From IMG/VR virus record IMGVR_UViG_3300027870_000002, positions 1 to 64,000 of that record: a stretch of DNA of 64,000 bases, one strand, 5' to 3'. Position numbers and translations under genes: made by a program. The notes under the pieces are model-generated. The model made no database searches, was not told the origin of the DNA, and saw only the letters and a program-made list of their open reading frames with translations. Positions 1 to 7,081 of this stretch are shown here, in pieces. The stretch is from a virus. The stretch's first letter is position 1, and every line of letters begins with the position of its first letter.

Positions 1-2
1 TC

Positions 3-203
3 ACGCTGACTGTCCCGCCGAATAGCTCGGTCGCATTCCCCATCGGAGCAGTGATACTGATCTCGCAGGGATCGACCGGCACCGTCTCCATCGTCGGCGG
101 ATCGGGTGTGACCCTGCGCGCGGCCAACGGATCGACGACGACGGCCATCTACGATGCGCGCGGGCTTGAGCAGACCGACACCGATGTGTGGAGAATCTGG
201 TGA
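3..203 (+). CDS. Tail-fibre-associated protein, 3' fragment
   Basis: Open from the window edge (frame starting at base 3) to TGA 201-203; 66 codons are visible. The residues are Thr/Ser/Gly/Val-rich, of the beta-type seen in short phage tail-fibre accessory proteins, and end in DVWRIW. It is probably the C-terminal end of the gene that starts at 63759 and leaves the window at base 64000, if the genome is circular. That join cannot be seen here. GC content is clearly higher than in the backbone. It overlaps the next gene (GTG at 188 or 200). Confidence 0.7.
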   Translation, partial: TLTVPPNSSVAFPIGAVILISQGSTGTVSIVGGSGVTLRAANGSTTTAIYDARGLEQTDTDVWRIW

Positions 204-814
204 GTCTGCTTCTTTTGGCGAGGGCCGCCGCCAATCACCGGAAGACGACGTGGAGCACGACAAACGTCGCAGCCGGCATCACGCTATCCAATGGCAACCT
301 GACCGCCACACGCACCGGCATCTCCAGTTTCTTCGAGTCGGTGAAGGCAACGCTCGGCATTGATTCCAGCAGTCCGGGCGGACGGATGTTTGAAATCTAC
401 ATTGACGAAGCCACAACGTCTCCCTTCTGTACCATCGGCGTCGCCACATCCGCCGCTCCTGTTTCCGCGAATGCGTGCGGCCAAGACTCCGAGGGCTGGG
501 CGTACTACCAGCAAACCGGCCAGTCCTACCACAGCAATTCGCTGGCGAGCTACGGAACGGCCTACGCGACCGGCGACCGGATCGCCGTTTTCCTGCGTGC
601 CGGGAAACTGTGGTTTGCGAAAAACGGTACGTGGCAGAACAGCGGCGATCCGAACTCGAACACGGGCGAGGCGTTCAGCGGGATTTCCGGAATCGTGTTC
701 CCGATGATCTCGCTGTACAGCGTCAGTCCGCCTCCGCATCAGATGACCGGGCGGTTCTCGGCGACAGACATTGTTACCACGATCCCGACGGGTGGGGCGC
801 CTTGGGGAGTGTGA
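200..814 (+). CDS. SPRY-like domain tail protein
   Basis: About 204 residues. The segment GWAYYQQTGQSYHSN, then YATGDRIAVFL and KLWFAKNGTWQNSGD, is the SPRY/concanavalin-like signature found in some phage fibre proteins and eukaryotic SPRY proteins, so a binding role at the virion tip is likely (inference). The start is uncertain: GTG at 200 overlaps the previous stop as GTGA; GTG at 188 would add four residues. GC-rich, like the preceding fragment. The frame stays open for 31 further codons after the TGA (see the 866-910 entry). Confidence 0.65.
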   Translation: MSLLLLARAAANHRKTTWSTTNVAAGITLSNGNLTATRTGISSFFESVKATLGIDSSSPGGRMFEIYIDEATTSPFCTIGVATSAAPVSANACGQDSEGWAYYQQTGQSYHSNSLASYGTAYATGDRIAVFLRAGKLWFAKNGTWQNSGDPNSNTGEAFSGISGIVFPMISLYSVSPPPHQMTGRFSATDIVTTIPTGGAPWGV

Positions 815-865
815 CTTAGCGCATCGGCGCACCCTCCGCCAGCAGTGGTCGGAGGAACACCCCTG

Positions 866-910
866 ATGTTCATTTACGACACTCCACCTAGCGGGTTCAA
901 GTACTGGTGA
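866..910 (+). CDS. Possible 14-residue peptide
   Basis: ATG at 866, preceded by GGAGG at 851-855, encodes MFIYDTPPSGFKYW and a TGA at 908-910. It lies in the same frame as the SPRY-like ORF, so it could also be a readthrough tail of that protein or the remnant of a longer C-terminus. No function can be proposed. Confidence 0.25.
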   Translation: MFIYDTPPSGFKYW

Positions 911-913
911 TTT

Positions 914-1267
914 ATGCTAGAAATAATCAAGACGTATGTTTTACAATTCAAGCTATATATATATGTAGCGTTAGCTGCTTTTGTTGTTACTGCGTGGCTT
1001 TTTGACAGGCACGCGCAATACAATGCGGGTGTCGCTCATTGCACTGAGCAGCAGCACGAAGCTGAAACCAAGTACGAGCAGGGGCAGAAAACAAAGCAAG
1101 AGAGCGAAAAACAAGCAGCAGTGAAGAAAGCCGATCAAGCGGCTAAACAAACTAGTGATATGGCCCATGAGAAAGATGTCCTTATTCAAAGCATTGATAG
1201 CAAGTGTGTTCTTAGCGACGATGAGCGGGTGCGATTTAATGAGGCCCTCGATCGTTTACAAAAGTGA
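914..1267 (+). CDS. Rz: Rz-like inner-membrane spanin (i-spanin)
   Basis: 117 residues with one N-terminal membrane segment (about residues 12-28, YVALAAFVVTAWLF), then a charged Lys/Glu/Gln-rich coiled coil. This is the i-spanin architecture: anchored in the inner membrane and spanning the periplasm to meet an outer-membrane partner, so that the outer membrane is disrupted after endolysin action. The partner is the overlapping gene at 1167. The lysis pair sits at the end of the tail-fibre module, about 25 kb from the endolysin if the genome is circular. Confidence 0.8.
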   Translation: MLEIIKTYVLQFKLYIYVALAAFVVTAWLFDRHAQYNAGVAHCTEQQHEAETKYEQGQKTKQESEKQAAVKKADQAAKQTSDMAHEKDVLIQSIDSKCVLSDDERVRFNEALDRLQK

Positions 1268-1448
1268 GAGCGTGCAAATAACATGCCCACCGGCATACTT
1301 AGAGCCATCGCCAAAACTCGCGCATATTGGCGCTGACGAAAACTATAAAGCATACTCGATGGGCATTGTCATTGACTACCTAATCCTGAGCAATAAGCAC
1401 AAAGGACTAGTGGACTGTATCGACGAATTTAATTCTGCTCACAAGTAG
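1167..1448 (+). CDS. Rz1: Rz1-like outer-membrane lipoprotein (o-spanin)
   Basis: 93 residues from ATG 1167 (an upstream GTG at 1155 is possible). MRK, a hydrophobic stretch (SLFKALIASVFLATM) and SGC form a type II lipoprotein signal, with the lipidated Cys at about residue 22. The gene starts inside Rz in another frame, the classic embedded Rz/Rz1 arrangement. The mature part is longer and less Pro-rich than lambda Rz1. Its 3' end overlaps the 3' end of the convergent leftward gene (1439) by 10 bases. Confidence 0.8.
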   Translation: MRKMSLFKALIASVFLATMSGCDLMRPSIVYKSESVQITCPPAYLEPSPKLAHIGADENYKAYSMGIVIDYLILSNKHKGLVDCIDEFNSAHK

Positions 1449-1705
1449 AACGGCTTGCCCTCCGGGGTATGCAAAATGTGGTAGTAGGCAACACTAGCAT
1501 GCTCCTCAATACCAACAGCATCAAGTGTCATATAGGCCTGCAGCTTTTCTGAGTAGTAGCCTACATCAATAGCCGGCGTGTCCTCCTCTGTGGACACGCT
1601 CATAATAACAAGAAGCACGCCCGGTGGAGCATTTCCCTCGGGCGTTTTTTCTATCCAATCCGTGGGGATTGGGGAAGCTTTACGCGTCTTCGTCGTCTTC
1701 GACAT
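1439..1705 (-). CDS. Hypothetical protein, last gene of the leftward array
   Basis: 88 residues from ATG 1705; an in-frame GTG at 1720 would add five. No family recognised. It begins MSKTTKTRKASP and has a mixed central region (VLLVIMSVSTEED). It overlaps the tail of the acidic gene 1680-1853 upstream and the tail of Rz1 downstream on the opposite strand. Confidence 0.6.
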   Translation of the reverse strand: MSKTTKTRKASPIPTDWIEKTPEGNAPPGVLLVIMSVSTEEDTPAIDVGYYSEKLQAYMTLDAVGIEEHASVAYYHILHTPEGKPFYL

Positions 1706-1853
1706 CGACACTCTCTTCACTCATTTCCTGAAGGATTTCCATTGTCTGAACTAATTTGTCCATGACAATTATGGACCCGTCTTCAATACCAAGCTGTTGG
1801 TAGCATTCTTCAATTAGATTAAATGCGGCCTTTACGTCTTCTCGTTCAATCAC
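1680..1853 (-). CDS. Small acidic protein
   Basis: 57 residues from GTG 1853 with AGGA seven bases upstream. It reads VIEREDVKAAFNLIEECY, then MDKLVQTMEILQEM, and ends in an acidic tail (SEESVDVEDDEDA). The GTGA overlap with the preceding gene's stop indicates translational coupling. The helical, Glu/Asp-rich make-up would suit an interaction protein. Function unknown. Confidence 0.6.
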   Translation of the reverse strand: MIEREDVKAAFNLIEECYQQLGIEDGSIIVMDKLVQTMEILQEMSEESVDVEDDEDA

Positions 1854-2071
1854 TTCTTTTTCCTACTGTTGATTTCCGCGTTAATTAGGCGAAGGAGCGC
1901 ACTACTGAACATCTCCTTAGCAAAGCTATTGGCTACCTCCCAGCCGTAGGCCTTGTGCTTCTCTACGCATATGTCAGCCCAACGCTGCACAAACTTCTTG
2001 TCGTATTTCACTTCTTCGCTTTGGGCATCTTCAGGAATAGGCTTCGTCATTCCGAGGGTTTGCAGGTCCAT
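1850..2071 (-). CDS. Hypothetical protein
   Basis: 73 residues from ATG 2071, which overlaps the preceding stop as TAATG. Predicted mostly helical, ending in a basic tail (INSRKKK). Contains FVQRWADICVEKHKAYGWEVANSFAKEMF. No family recognised. Coupled at both ends to its neighbours. Confidence 0.6.
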   Translation of the reverse strand: MDLQTLGMTKPIPEDAQSEEVKYDKKFVQRWADICVEKHKAYGWEVANSFAKEMFSSALLRLINAEINSRKKK

Positions 2072-2424
2072 TATGAGTTTAGAAATTTCCTTCTAGCATC
2101 GCGGAGTCTCTGCTGTTCTCTAAGCTGACTTTCAGATTTCATCCTAGCATATAGAGTATTAAAAAGATCATCCAGTCCTGTACAAATTATATAGCCACAC
2201 ATACCAACATCGCCGGATGCATATAAAGCTACGCCACTATCGTGCTTAAAATAATATGGCGTCTGTATGCGCCACTCATGTAGTGGGATTGCTCTAACCT
2301 TGGCCTGTACTTCGGCCATTTCAGCATCAGTTACATCAGCGCTACAGACGTTAGAACATTCTTCGCTTCGCTCTTTTCCACTTCTGTGTAGCGAGTTCTT
2401 GACCAAGTTCCACAATCGAGACAT
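2071..2424 (-). CDS. Hypothetical protein overlapping the exonuclease 3' end
   Basis: 117 residues from ATG 2424, chosen because AGAGGA lies four to five bases upstream. This start sits 94 bases inside the exonuclease gene. The alternative, ATG 2319, has no visible ribosome-binding site. The C-terminal half is charged (QLREQQRLRDARRKFLNS). The long overlap in a different frame is unusual but the Shine-Dalgarno is clear. Function unknown. Confidence 0.5.
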   Translation of the reverse strand: MSRLWNLVKNSLHRSGKERSEECSNVCSADVTDAEMAEVQAKVRAIPLHEWRIQTPYYFKHDSGVALYASGDVGMCGYIICTGLDDLFNTLYARMKSESQLREQQRLRDARRKFLNS

Positions 2425-3077
2425 GCAATCCTCTTATAGATTCCTGTTTGGGTTTTGTAATAGCCGCGCTGCTGGATGTGCTTGCTGCCACACGTCGGAC
2501 ACACACCCTTATTGCCATACAGATTGTGATTGGGGTGGTTGGCAATCCAAGGCTTGAGCTTCTCGTAAAGCTTCTCTAGAAGCTTGACGTCTTGCATGTT
2601 ATACTTCTTCATCTGGGCCCATGCCTTCTCATTTCCCTGAAGACAATCCACCCACATCTGAAAGCCTTCGTGTTCAAGCTTCTGTCCAATTCCAAGTTCA
2701 TCAGATACATGCTGAAGCTTGTTAGAGGGAAACTTGAATGCGCGCTTTGCCGTCTCTAGCAAGTCAATCTGTTTGTATGGACTCGGAGGAGACATGCCTT
2801 CTTTCAGAAACTCTCTGTTCAAGAGAGGAATGTCATGGCGCTTTCCGTTGTAGCTAACAACGGCATCGGCTTCGTCTAGCAGTGCATGGATAGAGGGTAG
2901 GAAGTGGTTATCGTCATAACGCGCGAATAACATATCCTTCTTACCATACCACTTAGCACTCCAGCACAATACCTTCCCATGATCTAGAAGCTGATCTAGG
3001 CTGAGCGTTTGGTTCCACATTCCCCATACGCCCCCAAGCAAGTACGAGTTTTCAATATCGAGCATTAAGATGTTGAT
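2331..3077 (-). CDS. DEDD-type 3'-5' exonuclease with C-terminal zinc ribbon, likely AUC start
   Basis: 248 residues if translation begins at ATC 3077-3075. The first catalytic motif is LDIE (residues 6-9), followed by NGKRHDIPLLN and a later YNMQDVKLLEKLY, as in RNase H-fold 3'-5' exonucleases of the YprB type. Two CxxC pairs (CPTCGS and CLDCG, about residues 195-225) form an IS1-type zinc ribbon. The only ATG (3065) would leave just two residues before the catalytic Asp and lies 19 bases from the Shine-Dalgarno. ATC at 3077 lies seven bases after AAGGA and gives MNILMLDIE, the usual N-terminus for such enzymes. Likely role: degrading DNA or processing ends during replication. Confidence 0.75.
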   Translation of the reverse strand: MNILMLDIENSYLLGGVWGMWNQTLSLDQLLDHGKVLCWSAKWYGKKDMLFARYDDNHFLPSIHALLDEADAVVSYNGKRHDIPLLNREFLKEGMSPPSPYKQIDLLETAKRAFKFPSNKLQHVSDELGIGQKLEHEGFQMWVDCLQGNEKAWAQMKKYNMQDVKLLEKLYEKLKPWIANHPNHNLYGNKGVCPTCGSKHIQQRGYYKTQTGIYKRIACLDCGTWSRTRYTEVEKSEAKNVLTSVALM

Positions 3078-3080
3078 AGA

Positions 3081-3269
3081 TTAGTCCTTATTGTTATTGA
3101 TTTGTTGGTCCAATATGTCTGCCCACTCTTCTAGCTCTAGCTCCTCTTCGCTATATTCTCTGTCGCAATCGTTGTTATACGATTGCTCCTCATAGAGGAG
3201 GGCCTCCACAAGCCGGTGCTGCTCCAAGAGCTCGCGCCGCGAACGTGGTAGTTGCTTGCCCAAGGGCAT
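3081..3269 (-). CDS. Hypothetical acidic protein
   Basis: 62 residues from ATG 3269, six bases after AGGAGA. Basic N-terminus (KQLPRSRRELLEQHRLVEALLYE), then a very acidic stretch (EYSEEELELEEWADILDQQ). It starts inside the DUF3310 gene in another frame; the overlap is 80 bases. Function unknown. Confidence 0.55.
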   Translation of the reverse strand: MPLGKQLPRSRRELLEQHRLVEALLYEEQSYNNDCDREYSEEELELEEWADILDQQINNNKD

Positions 3270-3486
3270 CAGCCTTCTCCTTATCAATTAGCATTTGAAT
3301 GTAATGAATAGCCTTTTCCAAGTCTTCAATACCGCCCTTATTTCTATGACGGCATATGTACTTGATAGCATTGCCTTCTTCAAAGCCCAGATTGTTGGCC
3401 TGAATAAATTCAATGGGCTGTATCTTCATCTGCTTATAATGTGTACCTCCCACTTGCCGATTTAGCGAGTCCATATTATCGGGCAT
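3190..3486 (-). CDS. DUF3310 family protein
   Basis: 98 residues from ATG 3486 (alternative ATG 3474). The core RQVGGTHYKQM, IQPIEFI, NAIKYICRHRNKGGIEDLEKAIHYI is the DUF3310 signature, common in phages and sometimes annotated as nucleotide-kinase-like without firm biochemistry. The last 27 residues overlap the next gene and look unstructured (Ala/Pro/Gly-rich). It directly follows a MazG-like gene, an association seen in other phages. Confidence 0.8.
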   Translation of the reverse strand: MPDNMDSLNRQVGGTHYKQMKIQPIEFIQANNLGFEEGNAIKYICRHRNKGGIEDLEKAIHYIQMLIDKEKADALGQATTTFAARALGAAPACGGPPL

Positions 3487-3811
3487 CACCCTCACCCTGA
3501 AGACGTCCCCTAGACTTTCTATTCTCCAACTTCCCAATGTTCATCTCCATCAATGCGCCAATAGAGGTGCCGGTTTCATTGCAATACTGGCTAATCATCC
3601 ATAGGCAATCGCCCATTTCTTTATCCACGCCTTCCTGCCAAGCCGTCATGTCTGTACCAGCATAGTCCCCCCGTACAAGCTTAGCTAACTTGCCCGCTAC
3701 CTCGCCGGCCTCGCTGGCTAGCCCGAGGATAAGATACACCATCGCATCCCCCTCTTCGGTGGAGTAGATGGCAAAGTCTTTAGTGCGCTTCTGATATTCT
3801 TCGTTAGTCAA
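3476..3811 (-). CDS. MazG-like nucleotide pyrophosphohydrolase
   Basis: About 111 residues from TTG 3811, whose TTGACTAA overlaps the previous stop; an in-frame GTG at 3868 would add 19. The central motif LGLASEAGEVAGKLAKLVRG with the later KEMGDCLWMISQYC matches the four-helix MazG fold, where Glu and Asp residues (EAGE, EMGD) bind Mg2+. Such enzymes hydrolyse NTPs or dNTPs; phage versions have been proposed to adjust nucleotide or alarmone pools. Confidence 0.75.
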   Translation of the reverse strand: MTNEEYQKRTKDFAIYSTEEGDAMVYLILGLASEAGEVAGKLAKLVRGDYAGTDMTAWQEGVDKEMGDCLWMISQYCNETGTSIGALMEMNIGKLENRKSRGRLQGEGDAR

Positions 3812-4022
3812 TTGAGCAATACCTCGCTTCAGCGCGCACCCACTGCCCGTGGGCATATACAGTCTCACTTCTCAGGCCGCCCTCTGCCCAGTACGATACA
3901 CCAAGACTTCCTCCAAAGCGTTGATCCAAAACATACTTTCCGTCGGTCTCTTTGGTAGTGGTGAAATCTTCATACCTATCAGTGCCGGTTTGCACTCTTA
4001 CGTAGATACATTTAGTTTTCAA
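3804..4022 (-). CDS. Hypothetical protein
   Basis: About 72 residues from TTG 4022; ATG 4055 is the alternative and would overlap the HNH gene by 44 bases. Sequence such as KCIYVRVQTGTDRYEDF and DGKYVLDQRFGGSLGVSYW suggests a small beta fold. No family recognised. Its stop overlaps the MazG-like start. Confidence 0.5.
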   Translation of the reverse strand: MKTKCIYVRVQTGTDRYEDFTTTKETDGKYVLDQRFGGSLGVSYWAEGGLRSETVYAHGQWVRAEARYCSID

Positions 4023-4398
4023 CTTTCTTTCTATCCTCTCGTGTCTTACCATCATGGCAGGGCTTACATAAAACTTGTAGGTTGTCTAGTTCACAGAACA
4101 ACGTCTTGACAAAATTAGGCAAGTCTTCCAATGTATTCAAACTACCGCAAGGTTTGATGTGATCTACTGTTACCTCACTATTCGCTTTCCACTTCTTGCA
4201 CTTGGCACATTGGTATTGCCATTTCAGACGCTTGTTCTTCTTGTCCTTGCTGGGGCGCTTGGCTGCATTCAGACAATCGTATATTGGCTTCCATCGCCTG
4301 CTTTTCTGGCGCAACGCCGCCCGAATAAAACTAAAAAACCCCGCCTTTGTCATTGTCCCTGAGGCGAATGGCCGCTCCACGTTGGCCCGTTTAGCCAT
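4012..4398 (-). CDS. HNH endonuclease
   Basis: 128 residues with the HNH arrangement: a CAKCKKW zinc knuckle, VDHIKPCG (the catalytic His), and LQVLCKPCHDGKT. A basic N-terminal third could bind DNA. Free-standing HNH proteins in phages act as homing endonucleases or packaging-associated nickases; nothing here separates these. It lies between a membrane protein and a hypothetical gene, away from the terminase, which favours a homing type. Confidence 0.85.
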   Translation of the reverse strand: MAKRANVERPFASGTMTKAGFFSFIRAALRQKSRRWKPIYDCLNAAKRPSKDKKNKRLKWQYQCAKCKKWKANSEVTVDHIKPCGSLNTLEDLPNFVKTLFCELDNLQVLCKPCHDGKTREDRKKVEN

Positions 4399-4673
4399 CA
4401 GATGTCAGGCGCCTCGTCGTAAGTGTGGCACATCATATCTAAGCTAGGTTGAAAATAATATCGCACTCCATTCCTAGCTACTGAACTATAACCATGTGGC
4501 TCTGTTTGCACGAGGTCCTCTGTGTGCAGCTTCACCGCGCTATTCAGCCCCTTGCACTCAATCACCTGTGGATGGTACACATGCGGCTTGGGCCATAGGG
4601 CCGCACCAATAACAAGCACGCCAAATCCAGCAAAGCCCAACATAATACTCTTACCGATCCATTTAAGTTTCAT
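4398..4673 (-). CDS. Small membrane-anchored protein
   Basis: 91 residues. One N-terminal hydrophobic segment (SIMLGFAGFGVLVIGAALW, about residues 9-27) follows a Lys-rich start. The remainder is polar and has three Cys residues, so probably extracytoplasmic. It overlaps the exonuclease stop by 11 bases. Function unknown. Confidence 0.6.
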   Translation of the reverse strand: MKLKWIGKSIMLGFAGFGVLVIGAALWPKPHVYHPQVIECKGLNSAVKLHTEDLVQTEPHGYSSVARNGVRYYFQPSLDMMCHTYDEAPDI

Positions 4674-5484
4674 TCCTGCTTCTCCTAATCCAGAGCAGTT
4701 TCTTAACTTCGTCTACAACATTATCAGTGGATATAACACTACCGTCTTCTGCAATATACCCACTTGGGTAGGCCTCTTTCCATGCGCGCCTAACAGCCTT
4801 ATCCATATCCCTAGCACCTTCCAGTAGCTTAGCTGCTGTAATGGGACCTACACCATCAATGCCGGGAATGTTATCTGTCCTGTCTCCCGTCAAGCATTGT
4901 ATGTAGTAGTTAAGCTCTGCCTGCTCATCATCAACTGTCTGCCATTCTTCCTTCTTCCAGTTGTAGTGGATTGATGGGATAGTGAGCAGGTCCTTGTCAA
5001 TGGACACGATAATACTATCATCGCCAGCCTGCTGAATCTCTGTGGCTCTGATGCCTATTTCGTCATCGGCTTCCTGCCCATCAACAACAATCCCCTTCCA
5101 TTTGTTCATGATGTATTGGCGAATAGCATCATAATGCACAGGCTTTGGTTGTACTCTATTAGCTTTGTAGCCGACGATGGTGGCAACATCTTTGCGGAAG
5201 TTGTCCACTCCAGATAGATATACTTCGTGCTTGTCGGCCTTAACACTATCCACAATCTTCAATAGCATTGTGTTGATAATGTGCAATGCGTTCTCTACTG
5301 GCTCTACCTCAATCTCTGTATACAAACATTTTGGATCGAGTCCATACTCAGAGCAGTACCACAAGGCGTCTGCTTTGGTGTTGAACACTGCCGTAGGGTC
5401 TGTCTCTAGCTTCCACTTGGATTTCTGTACAGCAAATCCCGCAGCATAGACGGGGCTATCTGCATCAATCAGCGCTATTCTCAT
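4663..5484 (-). CDS. 5'-3' exonuclease (FEN/PIN-like)
   Basis: 273 residues. LIDADSPVY at the N-terminus (first acidic pair), VDGQEADDEIG (about 131-141), VSIDKDLLTI, and GDRTDNIPGIDGVGPITAAKLL (helix-three-turn-helix) are in the order of the T4 RNase H/T5 D15 family. These metal-dependent nucleases remove RNA primers and 5' flaps during replication, which fits the family A polymerase, helicase and primase encoded in the same array. Confidence 0.9.
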   Translation of the reverse strand: MRIALIDADSPVYAAGFAVQKSKWKLETDPTAVFNTKADALWYCSEYGLDPKCLYTEIEVEPVENALHIINTMLLKIVDSVKADKHEVYLSGVDNFRKDVATIVGYKANRVQPKPVHYDAIRQYIMNKWKGIVVDGQEADDEIGIRATEIQQAGDDSIIVSIDKDLLTIPSIHYNWKKEEWQTVDDEQAELNYYIQCLTGDRTDNIPGIDGVGPITAAKLLEGARDMDKAVRRAWKEAYPSGYIAEDGSVISTDNVVDEVKKLLWIRRSRNET

Positions 5485-5602
5485 TAGCCATCCTGTAGCA
5501 CTTCACATAAATGCCGTAATGCTGGTAATACCAAAGCTTTGGATAGAGCGTAGGCGCATGCTTTTTTATCATCATCTGTTTCCACTCGTGGAAAGCTAAC
5601 AT
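5465..5602 (-). CDS. Small hypothetical protein
   Basis: 45 residues from ATG 5602, overlapping the previous stop as TGATG with AGG just upstream. Rich in Tyr/Trp/His and Lys (HAPTLYPKLWYYQHYGIY). Its end overlaps the start of the 5'-3' exonuclease, so the two are probably coupled. Function unknown. Confidence 0.5.
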   Translation of the reverse strand: MLAFHEWKQMMIKKHAPTLYPKLWYYQHYGIYVKCYRMANENSAD

Positions 5603-5790
5603 CAAAACCTCGCTACGCTCTTTTCTAAGACAGTGTTGCGAAACGCAAGTTCCCGAATAATGTAAATCAAATCGGTGCGTTCAAGGCTGTTAGCCTGCAC
5701 ACTATCAATCAGCTTCATGATTTGCTCGTTGGTGTAGTCAGCGAATTCGCAGGCCTTAGCAGCAGCACCTGAGGAGTATTTCATTCCCAT
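5602..5790 (-). CDS. Small hypothetical protein
   Basis: About 62 residues from ATG 5790 (AGGA four bases upstream; ATG 5784 is better spaced). Helical make-up, including YTNEQIMKLIDSVQANSLERTDLIYIIREL. Overlaps both neighbours by a few bases. No family recognised. Confidence 0.55.
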   Translation of the reverse strand: MGMKYSSGAAAKACEFADYTNEQIMKLIDSVQANSLERTDLIYIIRELAFRNTVLEKSVARF

Positions 5791-6053
5791 CACTTCCTAT
5801 CCTTCTTGTGTAGGTCTTTGTTCTCTTTGCTGTAAAACTTCGCGTTTGTATCCGCCACTGCCGGCATTAGTTCCTGTGGCGTTATAATTGCTGAGCAGAG
5901 CAGCACCTGCGTACCATCTAGGGCATACTTCTGATAGTAGGAACATGCGCTCACTACGTTGTTCTCTCCGTCAGAATAACCAAGCCGATAGAATCCAAAC
6001 ACAGACAGAAGTGTTAATGCTGATAGTAGGGCTCCTTGAAGAAATTGCTTCAC
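5790..6053 (-). CDS. Small membrane or exported protein
   Basis: 87 residues. Hydrophobic N-terminus (GALLSALTLLSVFGFYRLGY) acting as anchor or uncleaved signal, then a polar domain with two Cys and a Lys-rich C-terminus (SKENKDLHKKDRK). Function unknown. Confidence 0.55.
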   Translation of the reverse strand: MKQFLQGALLSALTLLSVFGFYRLGYSDGENNVVSACSYYQKYALDGTQVLLCSAIITPQELMPAVADTNAKFYSKENKDLHKKDRK

Positions 6054-6232
6054 CGCTCCTCCTTAGTCATTGCTAAGGCGTCCATTAGATAGCCAACTTC
6101 TGTCTGAAGATGGTCTGCCCAATCTACGCCACCGCCTAGCTGTATTTCTATACTAGCTGCTTTAAGCCTATCGGCTATTCTCCTAATAACAAGAGCTTGG
6201 CTTTTAGCGTATGATAAATCTAAACCGGTCAC
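6050..6232 (-). CDS. Small hypothetical protein
   Basis: 60 residues from GTG 6232, overlapping the previous stop as GTGA. Two likely helices (YAKSQALVIRRIADRLKAASIEI and HLQTEVGYLMDALAMTKEER). No family recognised. Confidence 0.5.
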   Translation of the reverse strand: MTGLDLSYAKSQALVIRRIADRLKAASIEIQLGGGVDWADHLQTEVGYLMDALAMTKEER

Positions 6233-6345
6233 TTATCTAGCCTCTCACATTGTTCACACCACGCCTTGAACCTATCTGAGGCAAGATATCTTTGCATGTC
6301 TAAGTGCATTACGTAGTTCTCGTCATAGTAATAACAATCGTAAAT
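6229..6345 (-). CDS. Small hypothetical protein, start uncertain (ATT 6345 or ATG 6309)
   Basis: From ATT 6345 the product would be 38 residues (Tyr-rich N-terminus, then HLDMQRYLASDRFKAWCEQC); from ATG 6309 only 26. The frame continues upstream into thyX without a plausible start, and the protein-like sequence begins just after the thyX stop. AGAAG precedes the ATT by four bases. It may be a further AUU-start gene, but with no known family this cannot be judged. Confidence 0.35.
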   Translation of the reverse strand: MYDCYYYDENYVMHLDMQRYLASDRFKAWCEQCERLDK

Positions 6346-6361
6346 ATATCTTCTACTATTA

Positions 6362-7081
6362 CTACTCAGTTGCGGAGATAAGGGCTTTGTAGCTGACTGG
6401 AAACAGCGGCTCAATAATTGCTGCACACATTTTAGCAATGTCTCTTACCTCCTTCTGCGCATGTGGATCAAGACGGAGCTTTAGGAAATGGGCCCAGTTG
6501 CGTAGATTGCCTGTCATGTAAAAGCTCGTGTACAGATTCTGCGGCAATATCATCCTTGCCTGCTCAGCACAGACACCATTATCGACCATACTCTTGTACA
6601 TTATCAAAACTTGCGATAACACTTCGTCCCTAATGTATTCGTCTACATTATCCCACATTTCGTTGCCACCAGAATACATGTATTCTGCAGCATCATCACT
6701 ACTGCCCTGCTTAACATTCTCAGCAGCCTTGCGCCATTTGTCTGGCCAATAGAATTCCAGATTGTCCTTGACGTAGCGCCTACTGATTTCATTGTAGCTA
6801 AACGTACGATGGCGATGAATCTGACTGCGAACGAATAGCGGCACCTTCAAACGTAGCGTCGCGCCCTGATGCTCGAAGCATGAGAAATGTTTGTTCTTGG
6901 CTAAGAAGCCAATGAGCTTTTCGTCTTTAGCATCTAGATGCTTCTCAAACCACGTGTCACTATCTTGCGTCGCGAGGGAACATTCGACGATTTTCCATTC
7001 GCTCTCTTTATCCATGGACACTCGCGCCGCGTTAACGGCGCTGAGGTCGGAGCCATAGTGAGTGATATACTCAGCCTTCAT
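6362..7081 (-). CDS. thyX: Flavin-dependent thymidylate synthase ThyX
   Basis: 239 residues, near the usual length. The ThyX motif RHRTFSYNEISRRY spans residues 90-103 and satisfies RHRxxSxxExSxRY. The enzyme methylates dUMP to dTMP using methylenetetrahydrofolate and reduced FAD. With the class II ribonucleotide reductase two genes upstream it supplies dTTP for phage replication without host ThyA. Confidence 0.95.
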   Translation of the reverse strand: MKAEYITHYGSDLSAVNAARVSMDKESEWKIVECSLATQDSDTWFEKHLDAKDEKLIGFLAKNKHFSCFEHQGATLRLKVPLFVRSQIHRHRTFSYNEISRRYVKDNLEFYWPDKWRKAAENVKQGSSDDAAEYMYSGGNEMWDNVDEYIRDEVLSQVLIMYKSMVDNGVCAEQARMILPQNLYTSFYMTGNLRNWAHFLKLRLDPHAQKEVRDIAKMCAAIIEPLFPVSYKALISATE

